Below are positions 44,323-53,017 of a stretch of DNA of 64,000 nucleotides, one piece after another. The notes under the pieces were generated by a model that had not been told where the DNA came from, searched no databases, and worked only from the letters and a program-made list of their open reading frames with translations. Within the stretch, counting starts at the first letter, position 1; every line of letters starts with the position of its first letter. Position numbers and translations under genes: made by a program. The DNA lies in contig CBDCIT010000047.1 in NCBI GenBank assembly GCA_965217615.1, forward strand, positions 62,001 to 126,000, read 5' to 3'. This stretch comes from CAVOAK01 sp965217615. Its GTDB lineage: Bacteria; Pseudomonadota; Alphaproteobacteria; UBA8366; CAVOAK01.

Positions 44323-45435
44323 CTAGCTGCCCCAAACGCTTTTCGCCGTTTCCGCCACCAGTCGAAGCTTTGCCTTCTCCGCTTCGATCGAGAGGTCGTT
44401 GCCGACAACCGAGGTGGCGAATCCGCATTGTGGGCTGAGCGCCAGCCGGTCCTTGTCGATGTAGCGTGCCGCCTGTTCGATGCGCTTGGCGAGGAGCTCG
44501 GGCTCCTCAAGGGTCGAACGTTTGGTGGAGATCAGCCCGAGCACGACCATCCGGTCCTCTGGGATGGACGCGAGTGGCGCAAATGATCCAGAGCGCTCGT
44601 CGTCATACTCAAGCAGCAAGCGGTGCGCCCGCACGCCTTTGAAGATGGGTTCCGCAATCGCGTCGTAACCACCTTCGACCAACCAGCGATTGTTCTGGTT
44701 TCCGCGGCACAAATGGAAGCCGAAGGTAACGCCGTCGATATCGCTCATGACGGTGTTGTCGAGCGCGATTCCAAGGTCAAGCCACTCCTCCAGCGTCCAT
44801 CCGCGGCTTTCGTAGAAGGCCCGCGTCGTCGCGTCCAAAAGCAACGGATAGTGTGGCGCATCGATCTGGATGTAGCGCGCACCAAGTCGCGCAAGTTCCT
44901 CGACTTCCTCACGCAGGATTGCGGCGACGTCCTCAAGGAAGCCTTCGAGCGTGGGATAAGGCGCGCCCGAGAGTTCCGGAGACCAGAAGTTCGCGAACAA
45001 TCCGGGACTGGGAATCGTCACTTTGGGAATGCGCTCCGTCCGGGCGCGGAGATAGGCGAATTCATCGGCCGAGAGGTAACGCTTGCGGACAAGCTTTTCG
45101 ACGACACCCAGTTTGGCAGGTCGCGCACGCTGCCAAGCTTCGGTACCCTCGACGCCATGCCATTCGCCCCAAAGAAACGCGTCGATATCCCAACTGCCGA
45201 AGCCCTCGACCGACTCGGTCATCTGGCTCTGAAACGAGAGTCGCCGCATCTCACCATCGGTGACGACTTCAAGACCGGCCTCTTCCTGCAGGCTAACGGC
45301 CCAATCGACCGCGCAATCTTCGATCTCCTTGAACGATTCCGGTGTCACCCGGCCCGCAGCTAGATCGTCGCGCGCGCGCAATAGTTCGGCCGGCCGGAGC
45401 AGGCTACCGACGACGTCGGCATGGGCTTCGATCAC
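44323..45435 (-). CDS. Cobalamin-independent methionine synthase family protein (MetE C-domain-like)
   Basis: This 370-residue protein corresponds to the C-terminal catalytic half of MetE. Candidate zinc ligands are FHLCRGNQ (His and Cys, about residue 240) and LSPQCGFAT (Cys, about residue 338); GDGEMRR-like TDGEMRRLSF lies near residue 60. Such short homologues transfer methyl groups from varied donors and are often not true methionine synthases. It starts 25 bases downstream of the TauD-like gene, so the two are probably cotranscribed and could act on a common catabolic substrate. Confidence 0.87.
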   Translation of the reverse strand: MIEAHADVVGSLLRPAELLRARDDLAAGRVTPESFKEIEDCAVDWAVSLQEEAGLEVVTDGEMRRLSFQSQMTESVEGFGSWDIDAFLWGEWHGVEGTEAWQRARPAKLGVVEKLVRKRYLSADEFAYLRARTERIPKVTIPSPGLFANFWSPELSGAPYPTLEGFLEDVAAILREEVEELARLGARYIQIDAPHYPLLLDATTRAFYESRGWTLEEWLDLGIALDNTVMSDIDGVTFGFHLCRGNQNNRWLVEGGYDAIAEPIFKGVRAHRLLLEYDDERSGSFAPLASIPEDRMVVLGLISTKRSTLEEPELLAKRIEQAARYIDKDRLALSPQCGFATSVVGNDLSIEAEKAKLRLVAETAKSVWGS

Positions 45436-45459
45436 AACGGAAAGCCCGGCCGAGTCGCT

Positions 45460-46326
45460 TTAGTAAGGCACTTCGCCGGCAATCGTCGTCCGGTAGCAGA
45501 GCCGTGGTCCGAGGGAGTCATCGAAGATGGTCGCCTTGTGCATTGTGCAGCGGTTGTCCCAGAGCATAACGTCGCCGGGCCGCCACTGATGACGGTAGGT
45601 GAACCGGGCCTGCGTCGCGAAAGCGCGCAAATCGTCAAGAAATGCCACGCTCTCGTCGTCTCCCATGCCTTCCACGATCGAGCACTGCGATCCCCGCATT
45701 CCGGCGAACAGCGATTTACAGCCCGTTTCCGGATGGGTTCGCACGAGCGGGTGGGTCACGTCCGGGAAATGCCGCTTCTCTTCTTCTGTGAGGGGTTTCA
45801 GCTCAGGATCGATCACGTTCCAGCTCTTAACCTCGCTATAGGTCGCCCGCAGCCCATCGATGCGCTGTTTCGACGAATCGGGCAAAGCGTCGTAAGCCGC
45901 GTACATATTGGCGAACCAGGTTTCGCCGCCTTTTAGCGGCGCCTGCTCGGCCCGAAACAGCGATCCGGTCGCCGGTTTCTCCATATAGAAGAGATCACTG
46001 TGCCAGCCATCGCCGGTCCGCGCCGGCGGTTGGCCGATATATTCGCCGTTCTTCTTGATGTTGGAGAAGGTGCCGACCTCGGGAAACTCATTCTCCTGTC
46101 GCTTCCGCTTCGGCGAGACATAGAGTTCGCCGAACCGTCGGCTGAAGGCGATCTGTTGCGGCAGCGTTATGTGCTGCTCGCGGAACAATAGGATCTGGTG
46201 TTCGAGCCACGCGGAACGGAGTGCTTCGTAGGTCTCGTCGTCGGGCGGCTCGGACATGTCGACGCCGAGCACCTCTGCGCCCAAAGCCTTCGACAGAATG
46301 CGAAACTTTAGTGTCGTTGTGGTCAT
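45460..46326 (-). CDS. TauD/TfdA-family Fe(II)/2-oxoglutarate dioxygenase
   Basis: This 288-residue non-heme iron dioxygenase has the HxD motif in GWHSDLFYME (about residues 109-111), the distal His in NRCTMHKATIFD (about 262) and the 2-oxoglutarate Arg in GPRLCYRTTI. Relatives act on taurine, alkyl sulfates, 2,4-D or other small acids. It begins a probable two-gene unit with the MetE-like gene. The substrate is unknown; a sulfonate or methylated compound is only a guess from the pairing. Confidence 0.9.
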   Translation of the reverse strand: MTTTTLKFRILSKALGAEVLGVDMSEPPDDETYEALRSAWLEHQILLFREQHITLPQQIAFSRRFGELYVSPKRKRQENEFPEVGTFSNIKKNGEYIGQPPARTGDGWHSDLFYMEKPATGSLFRAEQAPLKGGETWFANMYAAYDALPDSSKQRIDGLRATYSEVKSWNVIDPELKPLTEEEKRHFPDVTHPLVRTHPETGCKSLFAGMRGSQCSIVEGMGDDESVAFLDDLRAFATQARFTYRHQWRPGDVMLWDNRCTMHKATIFDDSLGPRLCYRTTIAGEVPY

Positions 46327-46539
46327 CGACTCCCTCCCTGCCCAATCTTCGGAACTGGTATATTGCGGCGGACTCGCAGAACAACATCGAGTGTATCAAG
46401 GCAACGCCCGATGGTGAAGCTTAACCGCGCGGCGGGGACAGGCGCAGCGTCTGTCGCATTGCCAAGCTGCGGATCGACAATCGCGGCGCTGAGACGCCCG
46501 ATCACCACCGGAGCTCCAATTCTTCGAGCTGCTCGCCTG

Positions 46540-47064
46540 CTACCCTCCGAAATGCCCGGTGAATTCGGAACGTTCGAGAATAATTTTGCCATATTTCTTC
46601 TCGAATCTCTTCCTGGTCATCGAACCAAGCTTCTTGCCGATCTTCTCTTTCAGGGCGTAGCCGGCGATGATGTAGGTATGTTTGCCATTCGGCGGGCACA
46701 TGCCTTGATAGGCGCGGCTTCCAGAATCGTTACGCCCGGTTAGGCCGATCTTCAAATCGCCGCGTGATTTTGCCTCAAGCGCGGTGGTGTCAGGCGATAT
46801 GTCCGTTAGCACCCAGTGCACCCACGTGTGGCCTGCAACAGGTTCTGCGTCCGGATCGTCCATGATGATCGCAAGCGCAGCCGTACCGCTCGGCACTTCA
46901 GCGAATTTGATGGGAATTGAAAGATCCTTACCGCCTTGCCGTGAGCAGGCATGCACTTTGGGGATCGCCTCGCCGTTGGCAAAGGCCACCGACGTGACCT
47001 CGAAGGCGTGGGCCTGAGCAAATGGAAGCAGAAAGAATGCTGCGATGGGTATGAACTTTCTCAT
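46540..47064 (-). CDS. Exported YbhB/YbcL-family (PEBP) protein
   Basis: A 174-residue phosphatidylethanolamine-binding-protein fold counted from ATG 47064, which begins a clear signal peptide (KFIPIAAFFLLPFAQAHA). The ligand-site motif is IIMDDPDAEPVAGHTWVHWV, and GSRAYQGMCPPNGKHTY completes the pocket. The C-terminal basic tail (MTRKRFEKKYGKII) is typical of bacterial forms. Their physiological role is undefined. An in-frame extension to 47112 lacks signal character and is unlikely. Confidence 0.88.
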   Translation of the reverse strand: MRKFIPIAAFFLLPFAQAHAFEVTSVAFANGEAIPKVHACSRQGGKDLSIPIKFAEVPSGTAALAIIMDDPDAEPVAGHTWVHWVLTDISPDTTALEAKSRGDLKIGLTGRNDSGSRAYQGMCPPNGKHTYIIAGYALKEKIGKKLGSMTRKRFEKKYGKIILERSEFTGHFGG

Positions 47065-47371
47065 CAAAACCTCTCGTTGGGAATGCGGTCCTAGATAGGC
47101 GACAGCGGACATGGCGTCTCAAACGACGCAAGTTACGCAGAGTGACAGCGCCGAGTCGCGTAAGCAATACTGCGGTGTCTGCTAGGGTTCGAGAAGGAGC
47201 CTCGGTGCTTTGGACGCGAATAGCCGCAACACGTACCAAGATCCTCCAAAATCCTTGCCATACACCGCATATCCTACCTGCCTTCTAACGCCGGCCCGCA
47301 TAGATATCTGGCAGCATGGAACTTGCGTACACTTTGCGACAAATGCCAAACGATATTTGCTGAGGAGTGAA

Positions 47372-47815
47372 ATGGCTTCGAAAGGTGTGAAATCGGTTCT
47401 TCTTGCGACCGGCATCATTATGGCGGTGCTATTTTGGACCATGGGACAGGCGCGCGCTGCGTGTGCGCCGCTGCCGGAAATCGATTGGCTAATTTCCGAT
47501 CAGTCAAAACTCGCCCTTATCGTTGAACAACGCTACGACGGTGAATGGTCGAAATATGTCGCAAAGTGGGAGAAGCATTTGAAGAGTATGGAGGATATTC
47601 ACGGCAGGGGATCGACTGCGATCCTGAGGTTGCGGGGTTTGAGATTTTCCGGTCAAGGTCTTGCCGATTATATCGAATTGTTAAGGGCGCGCCTGGGTTC
47701 GCTGCGCTGTCTTGCTGGCGAAGCGAATGGCGGGAGAAGCTCAAAGTATCGAAATTGCGCGTGCCGAATACGATATCTAAAGCGGCTCCCTAATTTTCCG
47801 TCACACAGAAACTGA
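47372..47815 (+). CDS. Hypothetical exported protein
   Basis: This 147-residue protein starts at ATG 47372, preceded by GAGGAG. It has an N-terminal signal/anchor (VKSVLLATGIIMAVLFW, then GQARA|AC). The mature part contains EIDWLISDQSKLALIVEQRYDG and a GQGLADYIELLRARLG segment, and ends in a Cys/Arg-rich tail that may reflect a frameshift. I do not recognise the family. Confidence 0.45.
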   Translation: MASKGVKSVLLATGIIMAVLFWTMGQARAACAPLPEIDWLISDQSKLALIVEQRYDGEWSKYVAKWEKHLKSMEDIHGRGSTAILRLRGLRFSGQGLADYIELLRARLGSLRCLAGEANGGRSSKYRNCACRIRYLKRLPNFPSHRN

Positions 47816-47952
47816 CCTATTGGCAGAACGCACCGGGTTTGCATAAACGCCGAGTGCTTTATGGTCACGGAGGGCTTGTCTTGGTTCGAATCAGACGGGT
47901 CAATGCGCCGTATGATTTGATGGATCAGCGATCACAGACTTCATGAAAAGAT

Positions 47953-48029
47953 TGGCGCGCCCGAGAGGATTCGAACCCCTAACCTTCTGATCCGTAGTCA
48001 GATGCTCTATCCAGTTGAGCTACGGGCGC
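47953..48029 (-). tRNA. tRNA-Arg (anticodon ACG)
   Basis: On the minus strand the sequence folds as a complete tRNA. The acceptor stem is GCGCCCG/CGGGCGC with discriminator G and encoded CCA, the D arm is GCTC..GAGC, the anticodon arm is TCTGA-CTACGGA-TCAGA, and the T arm has GGTTCGAATCC. The anticodon ACG (read as ICG) decodes CGN arginine codons. No integrase or attachment duplication is seen beside it. Confidence 0.95.
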
Positions 48030-48286
48030 ATTCTGTGCTCCGGCCATACGGCGGGAGGCTGCGGACACTACTGAATGCTTTTCGCATAGGCAAGATGGCG
48101 CGACTTGGTGCGCGCTTGATTTCCTGTGGCCCGAAAACCAACTTGTGGCGATCGGAGCATAACAGTAGTATCATTGCGCATTAATGGCGGGTCCAGGCGG
48201 TTAAAAGCGTAGGGCGGCGATGAGTCACCTAAATGCACTGCCTATCGCTTTAATGATAATCAAGCGAGCAGGGTTTCCTTATCTTC

Positions 48287-49474
48287 ATGGCAGTATCACG
48301 ACTTAGCGGTGTATGTCTTGGTGCGGCGGTTCTCCTTGCCGGCTGCTCCTATGTGGACAACACGCTTTGGCCCTCGCTGACAGGCGAGGAGCTGTCCGGC
48401 AAGGCCAAGGAGCAAGTGGCGATTCAGCCGTCCGCGGCTGAGACGGCGGCGGCTTCCGCTGCAGCGGCCGAGTCGGTTGCGCCGGCGGCACAAGTCCAGG
48501 TCAGTCAGCTCAGCAGCGGTTCGCCGCTGTTTGGACCTGCGTTGCCTGCACCACGGCCGACGGGGACATTTGTCGGCAAGAAGGTTGCGGAAATGTACAC
48601 CGACCTGCGGAAGTTGCAGGAGAAGGTCGGGCGCCTTACCGATTCAACCCAGCAATTGCGTGCCGATACAGCGGCCACCTCGCAGCGTTATCACAGTGTC
48701 GTCGCCGCAATAAACGCAAAGCTCCAGGTTGGAACAACGCCTGGAAATCCGGTCATGGTCCAGCAATGGAATGAAGCGCAGACTCAACTCGAGCAGATTG
48801 CAGCAACCTTGCCGAGACTGAACCGACTCTCGAACGATTCCGCGGCAGAAGCGGCGATGGCGGGCTATATGCTTGACACGGTTCGCGCGACCTACAGCGT
48901 GAGCGGGGCAATTGACGAGGATCATGACCAGTTGCGCATCCTCGAAGACTCGGTCAATCGAACCGTTGTCGTCATCGACCGCGTTCTCAACGAACTCAGC
49001 GAGGACGTAAGCCGGCAAAGCACGTATGTCAGCAACGAGCGGAGCAACCTTTCTGCGATGTCGTTGGCCGTCAAGAATGGCGAACTTTACGGCACAAGCT
49101 TGGCCAATCGCGCCTTTGCGCAAACACAAGCGCTGGCCAGCGCCTCCGCTCAAGCTCCAGGGCCTCTCCCCGGGGATCGCCCGCTCGTAGTGATCCGCTT
49201 CGACCGGGACGATGTGCCCTATCAACAAGCACTCTACAACGCCGTAAGCCGGGCCTTGGAGCGCCGGCCCAACGCGTCCTTCGACCTTGTCGCCGTCAGT
49301 CCGCGCTCGGGAACGCCGGCTCAGGTCGCGCTGAATAGCACGGCTGCAAAGCGCCACGCAGAGGCTGTCTTGCGCTCGCTCGCCGACATGGGATTACCGC
49401 CGAATCGCATCAAGCTTTCGGCGACGTCGACAGAGGACGCTCTGTCGAACGAGGTTCACATTTACGTCCGATAA
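48287..49474 (+). CDS. Envelope lipoprotein with coiled-coil and OmpA-like C-terminus (hypothetical)
   Basis: This 395-residue protein has a clear lipobox, LLAGC (Cys20), so it should be a lipoprotein. An Ala-rich linker (about 50-80) is followed by a helical, coiled-coil-prone region (about 100-280: KLQEKVGRLTDSTQQL and onward). A C-terminal domain (VVIRFDRDDVPYQQALYNAV to AAKRHAEAVLRSLADMGLPPNRIKL) resembles the OmpA/MotB peptidoglycan-binding fold. A structural or tethering role is inferred. It is followed by a good terminator hairpin. Confidence 0.75.
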   Translation: MAVSRLSGVCLGAAVLLAGCSYVDNTLWPSLTGEELSGKAKEQVAIQPSAAETAAASAAAAESVAPAAQVQVSQLSSGSPLFGPALPAPRPTGTFVGKKVAEMYTDLRKLQEKVGRLTDSTQQLRADTAATSQRYHSVVAAINAKLQVGTTPGNPVMVQQWNEAQTQLEQIAATLPRLNRLSNDSAAEAAMAGYMLDTVRATYSVSGAIDEDHDQLRILEDSVNRTVVVIDRVLNELSEDVSRQSTYVSNERSNLSAMSLAVKNGELYGTSLANRAFAQTQALASASAQAPGPLPGDRPLVVIRFDRDDVPYQQALYNAVSRALERRPNASFDLVAVSPRSGTPAQVALNSTAAKRHAEAVLRSLADMGLPPNRIKLSATSTEDALSNEVHIYVR

Positions 49475-49499
49475 CTGGGTTTGGATGAGGATTGGCGTA

Positions 49500-49535
49500 G
49501 CGGGCGCCCTCTAATGAGGACGCCCGCCGTATTTT
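49500..49535 (+). terminator. Rho-independent terminator after the lipoprotein gene
   Basis: The stem GCGGGCG/CGCCCGC (7 bp) continues past one mismatch into CCTC/GAGG with a TAAT loop, and is followed by CGTATTTT. It lies 25 bases after the stop at 49474. Confidence 0.8.
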
Positions 49536-49589
49536 CCGGATCCGCAGAAGCTCTGTACGCTAGCAAGGCGAGCCGCTAGGTTCGTCGGC

Positions 49590-50474
49590 ATGATCCTCGG
49601 GCTTTATCGGGCCAACCCTCAACGGCCGCAAATTTTGACCTGCCAGTGCACCGGAATTCCGCATGTAAATCTGGGGGTGCGGGCCGCACTTCTCTTGATC
49701 ACTTCGTTCCTCGCTGCCGTCTATCCGGCGCGCGCGGCTACACTTGTTCCCCACGAAGCTCACTACCGGCTGTCGCTGAAACAATTGAAAATTCCAGGCG
49801 AGGCGGCGGCGGCTGGCGGCGATCTTGCGCTCCGCGTGGAGAAAACCTGCGGCTATTGGCGGATCCTCAGCCGTTTCGACTTCAGCGTTGCATTTCGCGA
49901 CGGGAAAAGGCAGATGCGGATGGAAGTGGCGCATGGCCTGGAGGAAGATCTGGAGGGGCGGACGCTGCTCTTTGAATCGCACACCGCGGTCAACGGCGCG
50001 AACGTGCTGTCAATCAAAGGAACGGCAGAAATTCCCCTAAATGGCGGCGCGGGACGCGCAGTTTTCACGGCGCCAAAGCGCGCGGACTATACGTTGCCGG
50101 CGGGCACGCTCTTTCCGATCGCCACGACCCGCCGGACCGTCGATGCGCTCGAACGCGGAACGCGTTTGGATAGTTACTTGCTGTTCGATGGATCCAATCC
50201 GGCCGGTCCGAACCGCGTCAGTGACGTTATTGGTGGAAAACCACTTACCCTGGAACGACCTCCGGCAGGTGACGGCAATCTCTTGGACGCTCCATCCTGG
50301 CGCGTGACGAGCGCCTTCTTTGAGCATCAAAGCGTTGATGCCGAACCGCAGTCGACGACGATCATGCAACTTCATGCCAACGGTGTCGTCAGCCGTGTGC
50401 TCCTCGATGTTGGTTTCCTGGTTGCCGACGGTGAACTTGTGGAGATCACATCCCTCCCGCTCCCCAGTTGTTGA
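49590..50474 (+). CDS. EipB-like cell envelope protein (DUF1849)
   Basis: This 294-residue exported protein of the alphaproteobacterial DUF1849 family has a signal segment around ALLLITSFLAAVYPARA and then the family opening LVPHEAHYRLSL. The family forms a periplasmic spiral beta-barrel with a conserved disulfide; candidate cysteines are in VEKTCGYW and at the C-terminal PLPSC. EipB supports envelope integrity in Brucella. A GTG at 49677 is an alternative start directly before the signal peptide. Confidence 0.8.
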   Translation: MILGLYRANPQRPQILTCQCTGIPHVNLGVRAALLLITSFLAAVYPARAATLVPHEAHYRLSLKQLKIPGEAAAAGGDLALRVEKTCGYWRILSRFDFSVAFRDGKRQMRMEVAHGLEEDLEGRTLLFESHTAVNGANVLSIKGTAEIPLNGGAGRAVFTAPKRADYTLPAGTLFPIATTRRTVDALERGTRLDSYLLFDGSNPAGPNRVSDVIGGKPLTLERPPAGDGNLLDAPSWRVTSAFFEHQSVDAEPQSTTIMQLHANGVVSRVLLDVGFLVADGELVEITSLPLPSC

Positions 50475-50598
50475 GGTCCAATTCCACTCTAGATCGCATG
50501 CCGTCATAGCGTTGGCGAATATCGGCGGCGGGCGCTACAAATGGATTCAAATGTGGCGTTCATGACCTATCTAATTGCGTTGGAAGGAGATCGATATC

Positions 50599-51984
50599 GT
50601 GCTGCGATGCTTTGCCGTCAGGTCCACGGACCGGACCATTCCAATTACGTCTATAATGATGACAGGCCTCAAGGCCTGGCTCAGAAAACAGTCCGCCGCC
50701 ACCTCGCGTTGGGTCGAAGCGTCTGACTATGAGGCATCACCCGGATCGGTTCTGCTGATCCCGGATGTTGGGAAGGATCAAACTGTCCGCGCGGTCGTCG
50801 GCGTATCCGACGATCATGACATCTGGTCTTGGGGCGCCGCTGCCGCCGCTCTGCCGGAAGGCCGGTATCGGCTAGATCCAAAATTGAAGGCGAAGACCGC
50901 GGAAAATGCCGCGATCGGCTGGGCACTTGGTGTTTATGAATTCAGTCAATACCGAATGCCAAAACGAAAGCGTCCGAGACTTGTGTGGCCGGCACAAGCG
51001 GATAGGGGTGTAATCGAACGCGCGGCCAGCGCCACCTACCTCGTTCGCGACCTGATCAACACACCAGCCAACGATATGGGACCCGCCGAACTTGCCACCG
51101 CAGCACGGCGGCTCGCGCGCGAGTTCAAGGCGCGCTGCCGCGTAACTGTCGGCAACGCCCTTCTACGCTCGAATTGTCCGGCGATCCACGCAGTCGGCCG
51201 GGCCTCCGCCCGCGCGCCACGGCTTATCGATCTCACCTGGGGATCGAACCGTCATCCCAAGGTCACGCTGGTTGGTAAGGGTGTCTGCTTCGATACCGGT
51301 GGCCTCGACCTTAAGCCCGCAGCTGGCATGCGGCTTATGAAGAAGGATATGGGTGGTGGCGCACACGTTCTGGGTCTCGCGCGCATGATAATGATGGCAA
51401 AGCTTCCTGTGCGCTTGCGCGTTCTTGTGCCGGCAGTTGAGAACAGTGTCGCCGGGAACGCCTACCGTCCGTTTGATGTCATCGAGACGAGAAAGGGATT
51501 GACGGTCGAGATTGGCAACACCGATGCAGAAGGGCGGATCGTCCTTGCCGACGCCCTGACAATGGCGGTTGAGGAGAATCCGGAGCTAATTCTCGATTTT
51601 GCGACACTCACCGGCGCGGCGCGGGTCGCCGTTGGAACCGAGATCGCCGCAATGTTTTGCAACGACGACAAGCTTGCCGATCAGTTCGCCCATCATGCCG
51701 CGTCGGAGGACGATCCGGTTTGGCGGATGCCGCTCTGGAAGCCCTACCGCCGACAGTTGAACGGCAAGGTGGCAGATCTTAACAACGTTTCGGATGGACC
51801 CTTCGGCGGCGCAATAATCGCGGCGCTGTTTCTCGACACCTTCGTTGGTAAGGACGTGCCCTGGGCGCATTTCGATATTATGGCCTGGAATCCGGCGACG
51901 CGTCACGGCAGGCCTGAGGGTGGCGAGGCCATGGCGATGCGCGCAGCGTTTGCAGTCATCGCGGCCCGGTATTCAAAGCATTGA
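50599..51984 (+). CDS. Leucyl aminopeptidase family protein (M17)
   Basis: This 461-residue cytosolic zinc aminopeptidase is counted from GTG 50599, which has AAGGAG nine bases upstream; ATG 50575 would precede that ribosome site and is unlikely. Catalytic motifs are GKGVCFDTGGLDLKPAAGM with the following KKDMGG, and NTDAEGRIVLADALT near residue 300, the M17 signature. Length is slightly shorter than PepA, as in the alphaproteobacterial subgroup with a reduced N-domain. It acts in peptide turnover. Confidence 0.93.
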   Translation: MLRCFAVRSTDRTIPITSIMMTGLKAWLRKQSAATSRWVEASDYEASPGSVLLIPDVGKDQTVRAVVGVSDDHDIWSWGAAAAALPEGRYRLDPKLKAKTAENAAIGWALGVYEFSQYRMPKRKRPRLVWPAQADRGVIERAASATYLVRDLINTPANDMGPAELATAARRLAREFKARCRVTVGNALLRSNCPAIHAVGRASARAPRLIDLTWGSNRHPKVTLVGKGVCFDTGGLDLKPAAGMRLMKKDMGGGAHVLGLARMIMMAKLPVRLRVLVPAVENSVAGNAYRPFDVIETRKGLTVEIGNTDAEGRIVLADALTMAVEENPELILDFATLTGAARVAVGTEIAAMFCNDDKLADQFAHHAASEDDPVWRMPLWKPYRRQLNGKVADLNNVSDGPFGGAIIAALFLDTFVGKDVPWAHFDIMAWNPATRHGRPEGGEAMAMRAAFAVIAARYSKH

Positions 51985-52063
51985 TAGGCGATGCGAGTTC
52001 GATTGGCTATCGGTCGGCGGCTATTGAGGCTTGAGATGTCAGCGCCTTAAGAAGGCCTCGCCT

Positions 52064-52990
52064 TTAGTATCCGAGCTCCCGGTTTATGAGCCCTGTTGGT
52101 GTTTCGCCTGCTTCGATGCGGGCGATGTTCGCGGCGATCGTCTGCGCGGTACTGGCGTTGTCGGTGCGGCTCGCATTATGCGGCGTAACGATGACTTTCG
52201 GGTGATTCCAGAACGGATGGTCTTGAGGCAGCGGCTCGGATTCAAAGACGTCGAGGCTCGCCCCTGCCAGTTGGCCGGAAGCCAGCGCCGACACGATATC
52301 TTCTTCGACCTGGCAGGCGCCACGGCCGGCATTGATGAGGTAGGCGCCCATCGGAAGTTTGGCGAAGAGACCACGGTTGAGTATGCCGGCGGTCGCCGTC
52401 GTAAGCGGCAACAGGCAGACCAAGATTTCGCTCTGGGCGAGAAACGGCGACAGGCCCTCGGGGCCGTGAAACGAGGTCACGCCGGCCACACTCTTGGGCG
52501 TGCGCGACCAGGCGTCGACATCGAAATTGAGCGCGAGGAGTGCTCGTGCGGCGTCGCAACCCAATGCGCCAAGTCCCATAATCCCTACCCTTCGCCCCGA
52601 CGCGTGGGGGACGCTCAGGCCTTTCCAAATCTTTTGACGCTGCTGCTCGTCGTACTCCGGCCGGCGCCGGTGAAAGTGTAGTACATGCTGCACAACGTAT
52701 TCGGTCATGCCTTGGGTCAACAATTTGTCGACAAGGTGCGCAATCGGAACATCGGGCAAATCCGGATCGTCTATCATGTGTTCGACGCCGGCGAACAATG
52801 AAAAAATGCATCTAAGATTGGGAAAGGTTTTGAGCTCGCCTTTAGGTGGTTTCCAGACGGCGGCGTAGCGGACATCCGCTTTGTCTCCTGGGTCGTTCCA
52901 GTCGCGAATTTCCATGCCTGGTAGTTCTTGGCGAAGTGCGTCGAGCATAAATTCAACGTCGGACCACGGATGCCAGAGAATCAGCGCCAT
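52064..52990 (-). CDS. 2-hydroxyacid dehydrogenase, glyoxylate/hydroxypyruvate reductase A-like
   Basis: This 308-residue D-isomer-specific 2-hydroxyacid dehydrogenase has the NAD motif GIMGLGALGCDAARAL near residue 140. The catalytic Arg lies in NAGRGACQ, the Glu in DVFESEPLP and the His in VTPHNASRT. The similarity fits GhrA, which reduces glyoxylate and hydroxypyruvate. It lies 27 bases after yejF on the same strand and may be read through from that operon. Confidence 0.9.
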   Translation of the reverse strand: MALILWHPWSDVEFMLDALRQELPGMEIRDWNDPGDKADVRYAAVWKPPKGELKTFPNLRCIFSLFAGVEHMIDDPDLPDVPIAHLVDKLLTQGMTEYVVQHVLHFHRRRPEYDEQQRQKIWKGLSVPHASGRRVGIMGLGALGCDAARALLALNFDVDAWSRTPKSVAGVTSFHGPEGLSPFLAQSEILVCLLPLTTATAGILNRGLFAKLPMGAYLINAGRGACQVEEDIVSALASGQLAGASLDVFESEPLPQDHPFWNHPKVIVTPHNASRTDNASTAQTIAANIARIEAGETPTGLINRELGY

Positions 52991-53017
52991 ATTACCGATT
53001 CGCTCGGTTGCACATCG

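Noticed and set aside
47953..48029. tRNA-Arg as an attachment site for an integrated element
   Set aside because: No integrase gene and no repeat of the tRNA 3' end is seen in the neighbouring sequence.
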